Shown: positions 35,358-44,826, numbered from the stretch's first letter. The stretch is DNA of 64,000 nucleotides from an uncultured Roseibium sp. (GCF_963675985.1 NZ_OY780958.1:2480001-2544000); one strand, 5' to 3'. Notes: generated from the letters alone by a model not told the origin. Numbers and translations are program-made.

Positions 35358-35658
35358 ACTCTGACGCTTCGCGCCTTCGGGCAGATAATTTCAGGTGTCT
35401 TAGCGCGGCTTGTAGCTTATCTGATCATCTTGTGCGTGGAAATCCACGGTTAAACCGCGATTTTCTTGCAATATCATCGTTTGACGCATCGGTTCCACAG
35501 AATCCGCCCGCAAAATCCGATCGCTTCATATTTCATTTGACTTTCGTCTGCATATTTCCATCTGGCAAATCGCTCGGCTGCGTGCTTGAAACGGATCAAG
35601 GCGGCCCGATATTAGGAATGTTGAGCTAAAATTCGAAACCAGCAGCCGGAGGTGGATA
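35358..35658. other. Intergenic region between dusA and the stress-protein gene
   Basis: About 300 bases without a gene. AT-richer than its surroundings. Divergent promoters for dusA and for the universal stress protein gene must lie here. An FNR/FixK-like box (35586-35599) is the only clear element, and a GGAGGTGG ribosome site precedes the ATG at 35659. Confidence 0.6.
35586..35599 (+). promoter_or_regulatory. FNR/FixK-like box upstream of the universal stress protein gene
   Basis: TTGAAACGGATCAA matches TTGAT-N4-ATCAA at nine of ten fixed positions. Its centre is about 66 bases before the ATG of the stress protein gene, suggesting low-oxygen activation of the stress-protein/P-type-ATPase pair. 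Confidence 0.5.
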
Positions 35659-36492
35659 ATGGGTTATGAGGATATCCTGGTGAATGTTCCGTTGGTCGGA
35701 AACAGCCATCAGGTTGATTTTGCACTCACCGTCGCCAAGAAGTTCGGCGCCCACGCAACCGGCATCTGCGTCTTGCCTGAGGCTGCGATCCTTCGGGATG
35801 CGGTTCAAAGCCCGTTCATTCTCATGAACGAGAAAGAAGCCTCGGAAACGATCCGGCTCGAGTACGAAAAGGTCGCCGAACTCGAAAAACAATTCGCCGC
35901 CGCGGCGGAGCAGGCCGGCGTTTCTCATGACTGGCGGACTGCAGAAGGCGATCCGGCTGAGGTGCTGCTTCAAGCGACCCGCCTGTATAACCTGATCATC
36001 GTCGGGCAATCCGGGGCGGAGCAGGACCTGTTATGGGGTGCGGCAACGCAACTGGCACTGTCCGGCTGCCCCACACTGATCCTGCCTGCCGGATGGTCCC
36101 GCACCGAGTTGCCGCAACGCGTGCTCCTGGCCTGGAACGGAAGTGCGCAGTCGGCCGCCGCCGCGCGCAGTGCCTTGCCGCTGTTGAAAACAGCCTCCAC
36201 CGTGACCGTGCTGAAGGGGCAGAATCGCGAAGCACCGCCCGAACGGATGCGGCTCACTCCCGTCAGCATCGAAGAATATCTTTCCAGACACGGCGTAAAT
36301 GTCGAGATAGCCGATCTGGCAGAGGCGGATACGGATGCCGGCGCGGGAATCCTGAAACATACGGAGACTTTGAAGCCGGACATGATCGTCATGGGCGCCT
36401 ATGGCCGGTCACGGTTCAGGGAATGGGTGCTTGGCGGCGCGACCAGGCAGGTTCTCGAAGATATGAAGGTCCCCGTCTTTATGGCGCATTAG
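35659..36492 (+). CDS. Universal stress protein (tandem UspA domains)
   Basis: 277 residues. Two Usp domains (about 1-148 and 152-277). The second keeps the ATP-binding signature MGAYGRSRFREWVLGGATRQ; the first has a degenerate version (VGQSGAEQDLLWGAATQLAL). Cytoplasmic. Followed after 67 bases by a P-type ATPase in the same orientation. Usp/ATPase pairs of this kind are known from oxygen-limitation regulons of alphaproteobacteria, in agreement with the FNR/FixK-like box upstream. Confidence 0.92.
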   Translation: MGYEDILVNVPLVGNSHQVDFALTVAKKFGAHATGICVLPEAAILRDAVQSPFILMNEKEASETIRLEYEKVAELEKQFAAAAEQAGVSHDWRTAEGDPAEVLLQATRLYNLIIVGQSGAEQDLLWGAATQLALSGCPTLILPAGWSRTELPQRVLLAWNGSAQSAAAARSALPLLKTASTVTVLKGQNREAPPERMRLTPVSIEEYLSRHGVNVEIADLAEADTDAGAGILKHTETLKPDMIVMGAYGRSRFREWVLGGATRQVLEDMKVPVFMAH

Positions 36493-36559
36493 CGGGTGTG
36501 ACCGGTCTCCAGGTCAGCCAGCAAGGCCGCTTCAAGCGGGAAACGAGACGTGGGCAAGG

Positions 36560-39280
36560 ATGAGCGGACCCCCAGTCGACACCCATTCATCCGAGATAGA
36601 AGCGTGTCTGGAGGCGTCCGGCACGCCAACAGGCGGACTGTCCTCCCCCGAGGCAGCTGTGCGGCTTGAGACCCACGGCCCGAACCGACTTCCAGAACCG
36701 CCCGGACGGAATTCGGCTCTCCGGTTCCTGAGCCATTTCCATGACATTCTGATCTATGTGCTGCTTGGTTCTGCCGTGATCACGGCAGCCATGCAGCACT
36801 ACGTCGACACGGCCGTCATTCTCGCCGTGGTGATCGCCAATGCGGTGATCGGCTTCATCCAGGAAGGCCGGGCCGAAAAGGCGATGGACTCCATCCGCAA
36901 GATGCTCGCGCCGCAGGCCGCTGTGCTGCGCGACGGCGAGCGTCACAGCATCGGCGGGGAACAACTGGTTCCCGGTGACATCGTGCTGCTGGAAGCAGGC
37001 GACAAGGTGCCCGCCGACCTGCGGCTGATCCGGGCCTCCGGGCTGCATATTCAGGAAGCGATCCTGACGGGTGAATCCGTGCCGGTGGAAAAATCCACGG
37101 CGCCGGTGGCGGCAGACGCCGCGCTCGGCGATCGCTCCTGCATGGCCTACAGCGGCACGATGGTGACAGGCGGACAGGGAAGAGGCCTGGTCATTGCCAC
37201 AGGTGCGAAGACGGAGATCGGCCGTATCAGCGGCTTGTTGGCGGATGTGGAGGTGCTGACGACGCCGCTCGTGCGCCAGATGAACGTCTTTGCCAAATGG
37301 CTCACCCTGCTGATCCTGCTGATTGCGGCCATTCTGCTGGTCTTCGGCTATTTCGTCGAACACCACGATTTCACCGAGATGTTCATGGCGGTTGTCGGCC
37401 TTTCGGTGGCCGCGATCCCCGAGGGGCTTCCTGCCGTCCTGACGATCACGCTGGCCGTCGGCGTTCAGGCGATGGCGCGGCGCAATGCCATCGTGCGCCG
37501 TCTTCCGGCGATCGAAACGCTCGGTTCGGTGTCGGTGATCTGCACCGACAAGACAGGCACGCTGACGCGCAACGAGATGATGGTCGCCTCCGTCGCTCTG
37601 TCCGGCCACCGTTTTTCCTTCGCCGGCGACGGCTACGCGCCGGACGGGGCGATCTATCTTGCCGAGACCCGGGTGAACGGACTTGACCATCTCCATCTGG
37701 CCGAACTGTCCCGCGCGGCGGCCTCCTGCAACGATGCCTCCCTGCATCACCGCGAAGACTTCTGGGCCGTGGAAGGCGACCCGATGGAAGGCGCGCTGCT
37801 GGCGCTCGCCGGAAAGGTCGGAGTTGATGTCAGCCAGGAATTGTCGGCGCGCACGCGTACCGACGAGATCCCCTTCGATTCCCGCCACAAGTTCATGGCG
37901 ACCCTGCATCACGACCAGCCTGACCACGCGGACATCTTCGTCAAGGGCGCGCCGGAACAGGTTCTGGCGATGTGCGCGCTGCAGCGTGCCGCCTCTGGCG
38001 AAAGCGAGCCGCTTGACGCCTCCTACTGGATGGACTGTGCAGAGGACATGGCCGCCCACGGCCAGCGCGTGCTGGCGATCGCGACCCGGGAGGTGGGGCA
38101 CGCGCAAACCAGACTCAGCTTCGCGGATGTCGAAGGCGGCCTCGTGCTTGTCGGCCTCGTCGGTCTGTTCGATCCGCCGCGTCCGGAAGCGATCGAGGCG
38201 ATCGCCGAATGCCGCAAGGCCGGGATTCGAGTGAAGATGATCACCGGCGACCACGCGGGAACGGCCGCGGCGATCGGCCGGCAGATCGGTCTTGAGAACC
38301 CCGACAGGGTGCTGACCGGCAGAGACCTGGACACCATGGACGACTCGACACTGGCCGCCACGGTCGGCGGCGTGGACATCTTTGCCCGCACCAATCCGGA
38401 ACACAAATTGCGCCTCGTCATGGCCCTGCAATCGCAGGGCCTCACCGCGGCGATGACCGGCGACGGGGTCAACGACGCACCCGCGCTAAAGCGCGCCGAC
38501 GCCGGTATTGCGATGGGTCGCAAGGGCAGCGAAGCGGCCAAGGAGGCCGCGGAACTGGTGCTCGCGGACGACAATTTCGCCTCCATCGTCGCCGCGGTCC
38601 GCGAAGGGCGAACGGTTTACGACAATATCAAGAAGGTCATCAGCTGGACCCTGCCGACCAATGCCGGTGAGGCCATGACGATCATCGTCGCATTGCTGTT
38701 CGGACTGACGCTTCCGGTCACTCCGGTCCAGATCCTGTGGGTCAACCTCATCACCGCGGTCACGTTAGGCATCGCGCTGGCATTCGAGCCGACCGAGGAC
38801 GACACCATGCGCCGCCCGCCACGCCCGCGAAACGAGGCTCTACTGACCGGTGGGCTCGTGTGGCATATCGTGCTGGTCTCGCTGCTATTCCTCGGCGGCG
38901 TATTCGGCATCTATGCCTATGCGATCGATCGCGGCTACTCGATCGAACTGGCGCGGACGATGGCGGTCAATACACTGGTGGTGATGGAGATCTTCCACCT
39001 GTTCTTCATCCGCAACATCTATGGCACCTCGCTCACCTGGAAAGCCGTCCGCGCCACGCCGGTCATCTGGGCGACGGTGATCACGGTGACCGCCGCACAA
39101 TTCGCGATTACCTACCTGGCGCCCTTGCAGCGCATCTTCGCAACGGAAAGTGTCCCGCTGTTCGACGGGCTGCTGATCGTCGCAATCGGTGTCACTTTGT
39201 TCGCGATCATCGAGATCGAGAAGCAATTGCGCCTCAGTATGAAGGGGCTGGTTTTCCGGAGACCTGCCAACAAGCGCTAG
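36560..39280 (+). CDS. P-type cation-transporting ATPase (P2 class)
   Basis: 906 residues. N-terminal cation ATPase domain (10-75), actuator loop with LTGESVPVEK (169 onward), membrane motif AAIPEGLPAVLTITLAVG, phosphorylation site ICTDKTGTLTRNEM (Asp330) and hinge MTGDGVNDAPALKRADAGIA. A C-terminal membrane domain starts near LPVTPVQILWVNLITAVTLG. The PEGLP motif and the long C-terminus place it with P2-type (Ca2+/Na+/K+-like) pumps rather than heavy-metal pumps; the ion cannot be assigned. Probably co-transcribed with the stress protein. Confidence 0.92.
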   Translation: MSGPPVDTHSSEIEACLEASGTPTGGLSSPEAAVRLETHGPNRLPEPPGRNSALRFLSHFHDILIYVLLGSAVITAAMQHYVDTAVILAVVIANAVIGFIQEGRAEKAMDSIRKMLAPQAAVLRDGERHSIGGEQLVPGDIVLLEAGDKVPADLRLIRASGLHIQEAILTGESVPVEKSTAPVAADAALGDRSCMAYSGTMVTGGQGRGLVIATGAKTEIGRISGLLADVEVLTTPLVRQMNVFAKWLTLLILLIAAILLVFGYFVEHHDFTEMFMAVVGLSVAAIPEGLPAVLTITLAVGVQAMARRNAIVRRLPAIETLGSVSVICTDKTGTLTRNEMMVASVALSGHRFSFAGDGYAPDGAIYLAETRVNGLDHLHLAELSRAAASCNDASLHHREDFWAVEGDPMEGALLALAGKVGVDVSQELSARTRTDEIPFDSRHKFMATLHHDQPDHADIFVKGAPEQVLAMCALQRAASGESEPLDASYWMDCAEDMAAHGQRVLAIATREVGHAQTRLSFADVEGGLVLVGLVGLFDPPRPEAIEAIAECRKAGIRVKMITGDHAGTAAAIGRQIGLENPDRVLTGRDLDTMDDSTLAATVGGVDIFARTNPEHKLRLVMALQSQGLTAAMTGDGVNDAPALKRADAGIAMGRKGSEAAKEAAELVLADDNFASIVAAVREGRTVYDNIKKVISWTLPTNAGEAMTIIVALLFGLTLPVTPVQILWVNLITAVTLGIALAFEPTEDDTMRRPPRPRNEALLTGGLVWHIVLVSLLFLGGVFGIYAYAIDRGYSIELARTMAVNTLVVMEIFHLFFIRNIYGTSLTWKAVRATPVIWATVITVTAAQFAITYLAPLQRIFATESVPLFDGLLIVAIGVTLFAIIEIEKQLRLSMKGLVFRRPANKR

Positions 39281-39308
39281 CGCGGATTCGCGGCTTCGTG
39301 CCGGCCGA

Positions 39309-39881
39309 TTACGCCGCCTGCTCTTTCTGCTGCAGCCAGAGGAGCTGTTTTTCGCTCTCGATCGACTCGGCAAACTCTGCGCGCACCGCCTCTATTGCCG
39401 CGGTGACGGACAGGCCCCGGTCCATCAGCATGCTGGCTGCGATTGTGCCGGACCGGCCCGCGCCATAGTGGCATGAGAGGGCGACGGTGTTGCCGGCATC
39501 TAAAATTTCGTTGAGGTCATCGCTGATGGCTGCCCACTGTTCCGCGAATAGCGCATCCGGCGCCTCGTAATCCGGGATGGGCATATGAACGATGCGGATG
39601 TCCCCTTCATCCGCAATATCGTGCAAAAGCGTCCAGGCGACATCGGGTACTTCCGTCTGCTCGACAAGAACGATGAGGATACGGCAGGTCCGCAGGGCAG
39701 CGGCCGACAGCGTGGCCTCCATGCGTTCCCTGTCGACATAGGCACTGCCAGAAACATCGAATGCCAGGCCCGGGAAGCCCAGCGTTACGATGTGCCCCGC
39801 ACCGGGACACGGTATCTGCGTTCGGATGCTGGTTTCGTCTTCCATCAGTTGCGCACGAAGTTCAGACGGATATTTTTCCAT
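39309..39881 (-). CDS. Dual-specificity/tyrosine phosphatase-like protein
   Basis: 190 residues from the ATG at 39881 (MEKYPSELRAQLMEDETSIR). The CX5R active-site loop is intact: LSCHYGAGRSGTIAA with Cys137 and Arg143. A candidate general acid Asp lies in MPIPDYEAPD. It resembles the protein-tyrosine-phosphatase-like proteins that remove phosphate from Tyr, or from inositol or lipid head groups. Cytoplasmic, no signal peptide. Convergent with the P-type ATPase gene. It lies about 60 bases after the ABC operon terminator on the same strand and may be its own unit. Confidence 0.8.
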   Translation of the reverse strand: MEKYPSELRAQLMEDETSIRTQIPCPGAGHIVTLGFPGLAFDVSGSAYVDRERMEATLSAAALRTCRILIVLVEQTEVPDVAWTLLHDIADEGDIRIVHMPIPDYEAPDALFAEQWAAISDDLNEILDAGNTVALSCHYGAGRSGTIAASMLMDRGLSVTAAIEAVRAEFAESIESEKQLLWLQQKEQAA

Positions 39882-39919
39882 GTTTATCGGATCTTTTGTT
39901 GTTCTTGCTGGAAAAACGA

Positions 39920-39938
39920 ATGCCCGGAAACCGGGCAT
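39920..39938 (-). terminator. Intrinsic terminator of the second amino-acid ABC operon
   Basis: An eight-base-pair stem ATGCCCGG/CCGGGCAT with a three-base loop, followed on the minus strand by TCGTTTTTC. It lies 28 bases past the binding-protein stop codon. Confidence 0.8.
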
Positions 39939-39965
39939 CCGCGTGTTTCAGGGACAGTACCTGGG

Positions 39966-41003
39966 TTACCGGATCGGGTAGGCGTACATCTGGCCGCCGT
40001 CGCGAACGAGCGCGTTGCTGGTTTCGGTCAACTTGATACCAAACGGCGTTTCGGCACCGAGGTGACGCTCGAAAACCTCCGAATAGGCGCCGACCTGGCT
40101 GATGACCTGGAACGCCCAGTCCTTCGGAAGGCCGAGCTTTTCCGCCATTTCCGCAGTCGCGTTGTCTTCGGCGAAGAGCCGCTTCACGGCCTTGGGCTGG
40201 TTATCCAGGTCCTTGACGATATCGGCGACATTCTTTGAAGTCACCCCATACTGGTCGGCATTCAGCATCACCTGGAAGGCCCAGAACACGGCTGCCTCAA
40301 GCGCCTGATCCGGCTGGGTTACCAGCGTCAGAGGCTCCGCGGAAATGACTTCCGGCAGGATGGCGTAAGCATCCGGCGAACCCGACAGGAGACGGTCGCT
40401 CATCAGGGCGGTGACGTCCGATGCATAGACATCGCACTTGCCGGAGAAAAAGGCTTCGAGACGCGCCGTCTTGTCCGCAATATTTTCGACCCGGTACTCA
40501 ATGCCCCGGTCGCCGAACCAGTCGGCAATGTTGAGAAGCGTCGTCGATCCGTCTTCGGCACAGACAGTGGCGCCGTTCAGTTCCGTCGCACTCTTCACGC
40601 CCAGGGACTTGGGCACCATGAAGCCCTGCCCGTCGTAGAACGTGGTCGCAACGAATGCGAGGCCCGGATCGGCATCGCGGGTGCCGGTCTCGGTGATCGA
40701 GCGCGATGCCATGTGAGCGCCGTCGGCCACCAGAGTTTTCATGGAGTCGGAAAAGCCGATGCCGCGGATGTCGGCTTTGCTGGCATCGCCCAGGATCGCT
40801 GCTGCGGCCATCCGGCAGAAGTCGGTGTTGAAGCCCTGGAAGACGCCCTTGCTGTCGGGCACCGAGAAGCCAGGGGAGTTCGGATTCACAAGGCAGATCA
40901 GCTGATCCTTGGCGATGATGTCATCGAGGACCGGACCGGCCAGAGCCGGTGCGGCCAGAAGGCTCGCGGCAAGAGCGGCGGATAGGGAAAGAAGTGTCTT
41001 CAT
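39966..41003 (-). CDS. Amino-acid ABC transporter substrate-binding protein (AapJ-like)
   Basis: 345 residues from the ATG at 41003 (AAGGAA upstream). Signal peptide ends at ALAGPVLDDI. Mature protein has KGVFQGFNTDFCRMAAAAIL and SGKCDVYASDVTALMSDRL, typical of the long AapJ/BztA-type general L-amino-acid binding proteins (about 340 residues). It is the last gene of the unit, after two permeases. A GntR-type operator (41041-41060) just upstream suggests its own regulated promoter. Confidence 0.92.
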   Translation of the reverse strand: MKTLLSLSAALAASLLAAPALAGPVLDDIIAKDQLICLVNPNSPGFSVPDSKGVFQGFNTDFCRMAAAAILGDASKADIRGIGFSDSMKTLVADGAHMASRSITETGTRDADPGLAFVATTFYDGQGFMVPKSLGVKSATELNGATVCAEDGSTTLLNIADWFGDRGIEYRVENIADKTARLEAFFSGKCDVYASDVTALMSDRLLSGSPDAYAILPEVISAEPLTLVTQPDQALEAAVFWAFQVMLNADQYGVTSKNVADIVKDLDNQPKAVKRLFAEDNATAEMAEKLGLPKDWAFQVISQVGAYSEVFERHLGAETPFGIKLTETSNALVRDGGQMYAYPIR

Positions 41004-41040
41004 CTGGAGTGTTCCTTGGCAGTCTGGGAGGTTCATTTCA

Positions 41041-41060
41041 TATACTTGTATACAGGTATA
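41041..41060. promoter_or_regulatory. GntR-type operator before the binding-protein gene
   Basis: TATACTTGTATACAGGTATA is a 20-base palindrome with one mismatched pair, centred on GTATAC. It shares the core TGTATACAGGT with the site upstream of the operon and lies 38 bases before the binding-protein start codon. Confidence 0.6.
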
Positions 41061-41147
41061 TTGTTACACTTTTTTGAAGGCCGCAAGTGGCGTGATCCTG
41101 AGAGCGGTTGAATTTTGAATTCCGGAGACGGGGCAGACAGACCGCAG

Positions 41148-42218
41148 TCAGCGTGAAGGCGTCTTGTGCAACTGGCGACCAATGCCCGACAAAAACGCGC
41201 ATGACAGGAAAAACCAAATTCCGACAAGGGCATAGGCCTCAAGCGCATTATCGCGCCACTGCGGATCGCCGAAGGACATGCGCGCCGTCGCGGTCAGGTC
41301 GTGAATGCCCACGACAACCACCAGCGACGTGTCCTTGTAGGCGCCGATCGTGCTGTTGACGATCGAGGGAAGGCTGCGGCGGATGGCCTGGGGCAGAATG
41401 ATCAGGCGAATGGCCTGCCGGTATGTCATGCCTAAGGACATTGCCGCTTCGCCCTGTCCGGCCGGCAGCGACAGAAGCCCACCACGGATATCTTCCGCAA
41501 AATAGGAGGCATGAAAGAAGATCAGCGCGACGAGCGTGGCGACGACCGGCGAGATGCTTGTGCCTTCAGGCAGTGTCAGGGGAAGGACGAATATTCCGAC
41601 GAACAGCACAGTGAGCATCGGCACGCCGCGTGCAACCTCCACGTAGACGGCCGCCAACCGTGCGAGAAGCCTGTAGGTCGTCTGTGTCCTGGCGAGTGCC
41701 AGCAGGACCCCGAACGGAAAGGCCAGCGCAACCGCAATGATCGACAGCATCAGAAGGATCGGCAATCCGTTCCAGCGCACCGGATCGACGGCTTCCAGGC
41801 CCAGGACCCCTCCCCCCATCAGCAGGAAGGACAGGACAATCACGGCAAGCCAACTCGCCGCCAACTGTCCGGCCGTCAGCCGGAACCCCTTGCCGACCAT
41901 TTGCCGGCAGGTCGTCACCGCCAGCACGCACAGCATCAGCGAGACGAGTGCCGGCCGATAGTGCAGCTCGTAAGGATAGGTTCCGAACAGAATGAACCGC
42001 GTCTTTTCGACGAGAAACGGCCAGCAGATACCGGCTTGTGCCTTGCAGAGGCCGGCATCTTGCCAGGGCCAGACCGCATCGAGGATCAGCCATCGCGCGG
42101 AACCCCAAACAAGCGTGACGAACACCAGACCTGCGGCAAGAGACAGAAAGGCCGCCAGAGGTGTTGAAAAGGCTTCCTTGAGAAGGGCTCCGGCGCGGCC
42201 GGTCGATATCGCTCTCAT
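41148..42218 (-). CDS. Amino-acid ABC transporter permease (AapM/BztC type)
   Basis: 356 residues with a long N-terminal section carrying several extra hydrophobic segments, as in AapM/BztC, then the HAAT permease core: VARGVPMLTVLFVGIFVLPL and the EAA loop GEAAMSLGMTYRQAIRLIIL. The ATG at 42218 lies three bases after the stop of the first permease. Forms the channel with the 42222-43373 protein. Confidence 0.92.
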   Translation of the reverse strand: MRAISTGRAGALLKEAFSTPLAAFLSLAAGLVFVTLVWGSARWLILDAVWPWQDAGLCKAQAGICWPFLVEKTRFILFGTYPYELHYRPALVSLMLCVLAVTTCRQMVGKGFRLTAGQLAASWLAVIVLSFLLMGGGVLGLEAVDPVRWNGLPILLMLSIIAVALAFPFGVLLALARTQTTYRLLARLAAVYVEVARGVPMLTVLFVGIFVLPLTLPEGTSISPVVATLVALIFFHASYFAEDIRGGLLSLPAGQGEAAMSLGMTYRQAIRLIILPQAIRRSLPSIVNSTIGAYKDTSLVVVVGIHDLTATARMSFGDPQWRDNALEAYALVGIWFFLSCAFLSGIGRQLHKTPSR

Positions 42219-42221
42219 GGT

Positions 42222-43373
42222 CTACCTTGTTTCCCGTGCGGTCAGATGCTGATGGAAGCGGTTGATCACGGTGGTCAGAGAAACACACAGACCCAAGTAA
42301 ATGCCCATGGTGATCAACATCATTTCCAGGGGCTTGAACGTCTGGTTGATGATCGTTCCCGACACGGACATCAGATCCGAATAGCCGACGGCAATTGCGA
42401 TCGATGTGTTCTTGATCAGATTGACATACTGGTTGTTCATCGGCGGAATGATGATGCGAATGACCTGCGGCAACACGATCAGGCGGACGATCTGCCTGCT
42501 TTTGAGCCCAAGCGCCCTCGCCGCCTCGGTCTGCCCCGGCGGAATGGCCTGCAGGCCACCGCGGACAACTTCCGCGATCTGGGCGCCGTGATAGATGCTG
42601 AGCGTGATGGCAATCACCACGAACTGGATCGACAGCCTTCCACCGCCGGCAAAATCAAACCCCTTCAACTCCGGCACGGACAGACCGATCGGCACGTCAA
42701 ACAGAAAGACGGACAGGACCGGAACAGCGAGCACCACCGCCAGCGGGTAACAGGGAATGTCCCGGCCCGTCTTTTGCCGGTATCGGCCCGCCCAGTATTT
42801 CCAGTAGAGCGCAATGCCCATACCGACCGGAATTGCCGCCAACGGGATCCACAGTCGGGCGTTCCACACGACGGTCGGAAAATTGATCGAGCGGTTGGAC
42901 AGCCTGAAAGGGCCGAGCGCCAGCGCGTCGCGCACATGCGGCAGGCCATTCACCGCGACAACGAACAGCACGAGCAAAATCAGAATCTTGGGCAGGTTTC
43001 TGAAGAGTTCGACATAAGCCTGGGCCAGGCCCCGGCCGATCGGACTGGGGCCCACGCTGATCAGGCCGAACAAGACGCCGATCACGGTGGACAGGACCAG
43101 GCACACCACCGCAAGAAAGATCGTGTTGATCAGCCCCGTCAGGATGACCCGTGCGTAGGAATCGTCGGGACCATAAGGGATCAGGGATTCGCTGACATCG
43201 AACCCGGCTTCCTTGAACAGGAAGGAGAAACCCGGCTGAACGCCGGCCGCGGCCATATTGGCAAGCACATTCATGGCCGCCAGCGCAATGAGCGCTGCGA
43301 TTGCCCCGATGATAAATACCTCGGAAAATCGAAGCCGTTTCCTGACCGGGGGTGGTGCGCTTGGTGGAATCAT
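42222..43373 (-). CDS. Amino-acid ABC transporter permease (AapQ/BztB type)
   Basis: 383 residues. AapQ-like layout: one N-terminal span (about 17-40), a large periplasmic loop (NMAAAGVQPGFSFLFKEAGF), and permease signatures VELFRNLPKILILLVLFVVA and EAARALGLKSRQIVRLIVLP. First gene of the operon, divergent from the GntR gene, with a candidate operator in between. No ATP-binding subunit follows, unlike the aapJQMP order. Confidence 0.92.
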   Translation of the reverse strand: MIPPSAPPPVRKRLRFSEVFIIGAIAALIALAAMNVLANMAAAGVQPGFSFLFKEAGFDVSESLIPYGPDDSYARVILTGLINTIFLAVVCLVLSTVIGVLFGLISVGPSPIGRGLAQAYVELFRNLPKILILLVLFVVAVNGLPHVRDALALGPFRLSNRSINFPTVVWNARLWIPLAAIPVGMGIALYWKYWAGRYRQKTGRDIPCYPLAVVLAVPVLSVFLFDVPIGLSVPELKGFDFAGGGRLSIQFVVIAITLSIYHGAQIAEVVRGGLQAIPPGQTEAARALGLKSRQIVRLIVLPQVIRIIIPPMNNQYVNLIKNTSIAIAVGYSDLMSVSGTIINQTFKPLEMMLITMGIYLGLCVSLTTVINRFHQHLTARETR

Positions 43374-43408
43374 GCCCTGCTGGTATATGATGACGAAAGA
43401 TTAGAAAA

Positions 43409-43420
43409 CCTGTATACAGG
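43409..43420. promoter_or_regulatory. GntR-type operator between the ABC operon and its regulator
   Basis: CCTGTATACAGG is a perfect 12-base palindrome lying between the divergent permease (start 43373) and GntR (start 43475) genes. It has the GTATAC core expected for FadR/FCD-type GntR proteins and matches the second site at 41041-41060. Confidence 0.65.
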
Positions 43421-43474
43421 TGTACTTTTGAGCCGTAAAGCTTCCTACAGCGACAAACTGGCAAATGATGAACA

Positions 43475-44104
43475 ATGAACCAGACTGCACAATTTGACAC
43501 CAGATACGCCAGGACGCTCGAAGACCTGCGGCGTATCATCTGCATGGCGACGCCCGGTGAGGACCTCACGCTGCACGAGACCGCGCTGACCGCCCGCTAC
43601 GGCATGTCGCGCACGCCCATTCGCCAGATCCTGCAACGCCTCGCCTACGAACGCCTGGTCGAAACGAAGAGCGGTGTTGGAACGGTCGTCACGCCACTCA
43701 GGGAAGACCAGCACCAGCGGGACCTGCTGGTCCATTGCGGGCTTCTGGAAGCCGTCCTGTCGCTGGATGTTCCGGAACTGACCATTGCCCAGCATTCGGA
43801 CGTGTTGGCGCTGGCGGGGATTGCGTCCATGGTAAAGGACGGCGATCGCGACCTTCAGTACGATCTCAGGCACAAACTCTACAGCGTGCTTTCGAGTGTC
43901 ATCCCCGACCCGATCCTCCTGGACGCCTTTTCCGCCAGCTACTGGCGCATCGTGCGATGGCATATGCGCGATCTCGTGACCGATCCGCAAAACGCCAGCG
44001 AAGCCTTCCGCGCGCTCCTGAAACATATTTCAGGCTACGAGCCCAGGAACAGCCGCGATCTCTTCCGGCGGGTCATTGAATCGGAGAAATCAAGGGCCAA
44101 TTGA
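43475..44104 (+). CDS. GntR-family (FCD) transcriptional regulator
   Basis: 209 residues from the ATG at 43475. Winged helix-turn-helix with LTARYGMSRTPIRQILQRLA and an FCD-like helical C-domain, with RHKLYSVLSSVIPDPILLDA and a WHMRDL segment that could hold metal-coordinating His residues. It probably controls the divergent amino-acid transport operon through the two GTATAC palindromes. The last base of its stop region touches the open frame upstream of the response-regulator gene, which starts later at 44188. Confidence 0.9.
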   Translation: MNQTAQFDTRYARTLEDLRRIICMATPGEDLTLHETALTARYGMSRTPIRQILQRLAYERLVETKSGVGTVVTPLREDQHQRDLLVHCGLLEAVLSLDVPELTIAQHSDVLALAGIASMVKDGDRDLQYDLRHKLYSVLSSVIPDPILLDAFSASYWRIVRWHMRDLVTDPQNASEAFRALLKHISGYEPRNSRDLFRRVIESEKSRAN

Positions 44105-44187
44105 CGTTCGCGGATATCGGTTCGGTACGGGATTTACCCCAAAAAGGATGCATTGAGCGGCCCGCCCGTGAAGCGGTAGGATGGGTC

Positions 44188-44826
44188 ATGGAAACGATCC
44201 GTATTCTCCTGGTCGACGACCACCCGATCGTACGAGAGGGGTATCTTCGTCTGCTCGAACGGCAGCCCGGACTTTCGGTGGTTGCCGAGGCAAGCAGCGG
44301 AGAGGCGGCGCCGGCTGCTTTTGCCACCCATACACCCGACATCGTTCTGATGGATCTGTCCATGCCCGGAGCCGGCGGACTGGCCGCGGTCGAGGCTATC
44401 CTGGCGCGCGATCCCCGTGCGCGCATCATCGTGGTGTCGATGCATCAGGGCGCGATCTTCGCGCAGAAAGCCATGGCTGCGGGCGCGCTCGGTTTCGTTT
44501 CCAAAAGCAGCCCGCCGCAAGAACTGGTCAGCGCCATCATTAAGGTCATGTCCGGCCGCCGGGCGCTCTCGACCGACATGGCGCAGGAGGTCGCGCAGAC
44601 ATCGCTCGGTAGAGACGACATCGCGGCGCTGACCCGACGCGAGCTTGAAATCCTGCAGCTTCTGGCGCGGGGGATGAACGGGAGAACGATTGCACGAAGC
44701 CTCGGGCTCTCGGCCAAGACGATCCAGAACAACCTGTCTCAGGTTCGGGCCAAACTCGATGCCACGGGAGACGCCGACCTGGTGCTCAAGGCGCAGCGAG
44801 CCGGCCTGACACCTTCCGGACAATGA
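44188..44826 (+). CDS. NarL/LuxR-type response regulator
   Basis: 212 residues from the ATG at 44188 (METIRILLVDDHPIVREGYL, AGGA upstream). Receiver domain with Asp10/Asp11 and phospho-acceptor Asp56 (VLMDLSMP), then a LuxR helix-turn-helix (TRRELEILQLLARGMNGRTI and LGLSAKTIQNNLSQVRAKL). The kinase gene starts within its last codons (ATGA overlap). It stands directly upstream of the MoxR/Bat operon and is its likely regulator (inference). Confidence 0.94.
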   Translation: METIRILLVDDHPIVREGYLRLLERQPGLSVVAEASSGEAAPAAFATHTPDIVLMDLSMPGAGGLAAVEAILARDPRARIIVVSMHQGAIFAQKAMAAGALGFVSKSSPPQELVSAIIKVMSGRRALSTDMAQEVAQTSLGRDDIAALTRRELEILQLLARGMNGRTIARSLGLSAKTIQNNLSQVRAKLDATGDADLVLKAQRAGLTPSGQ

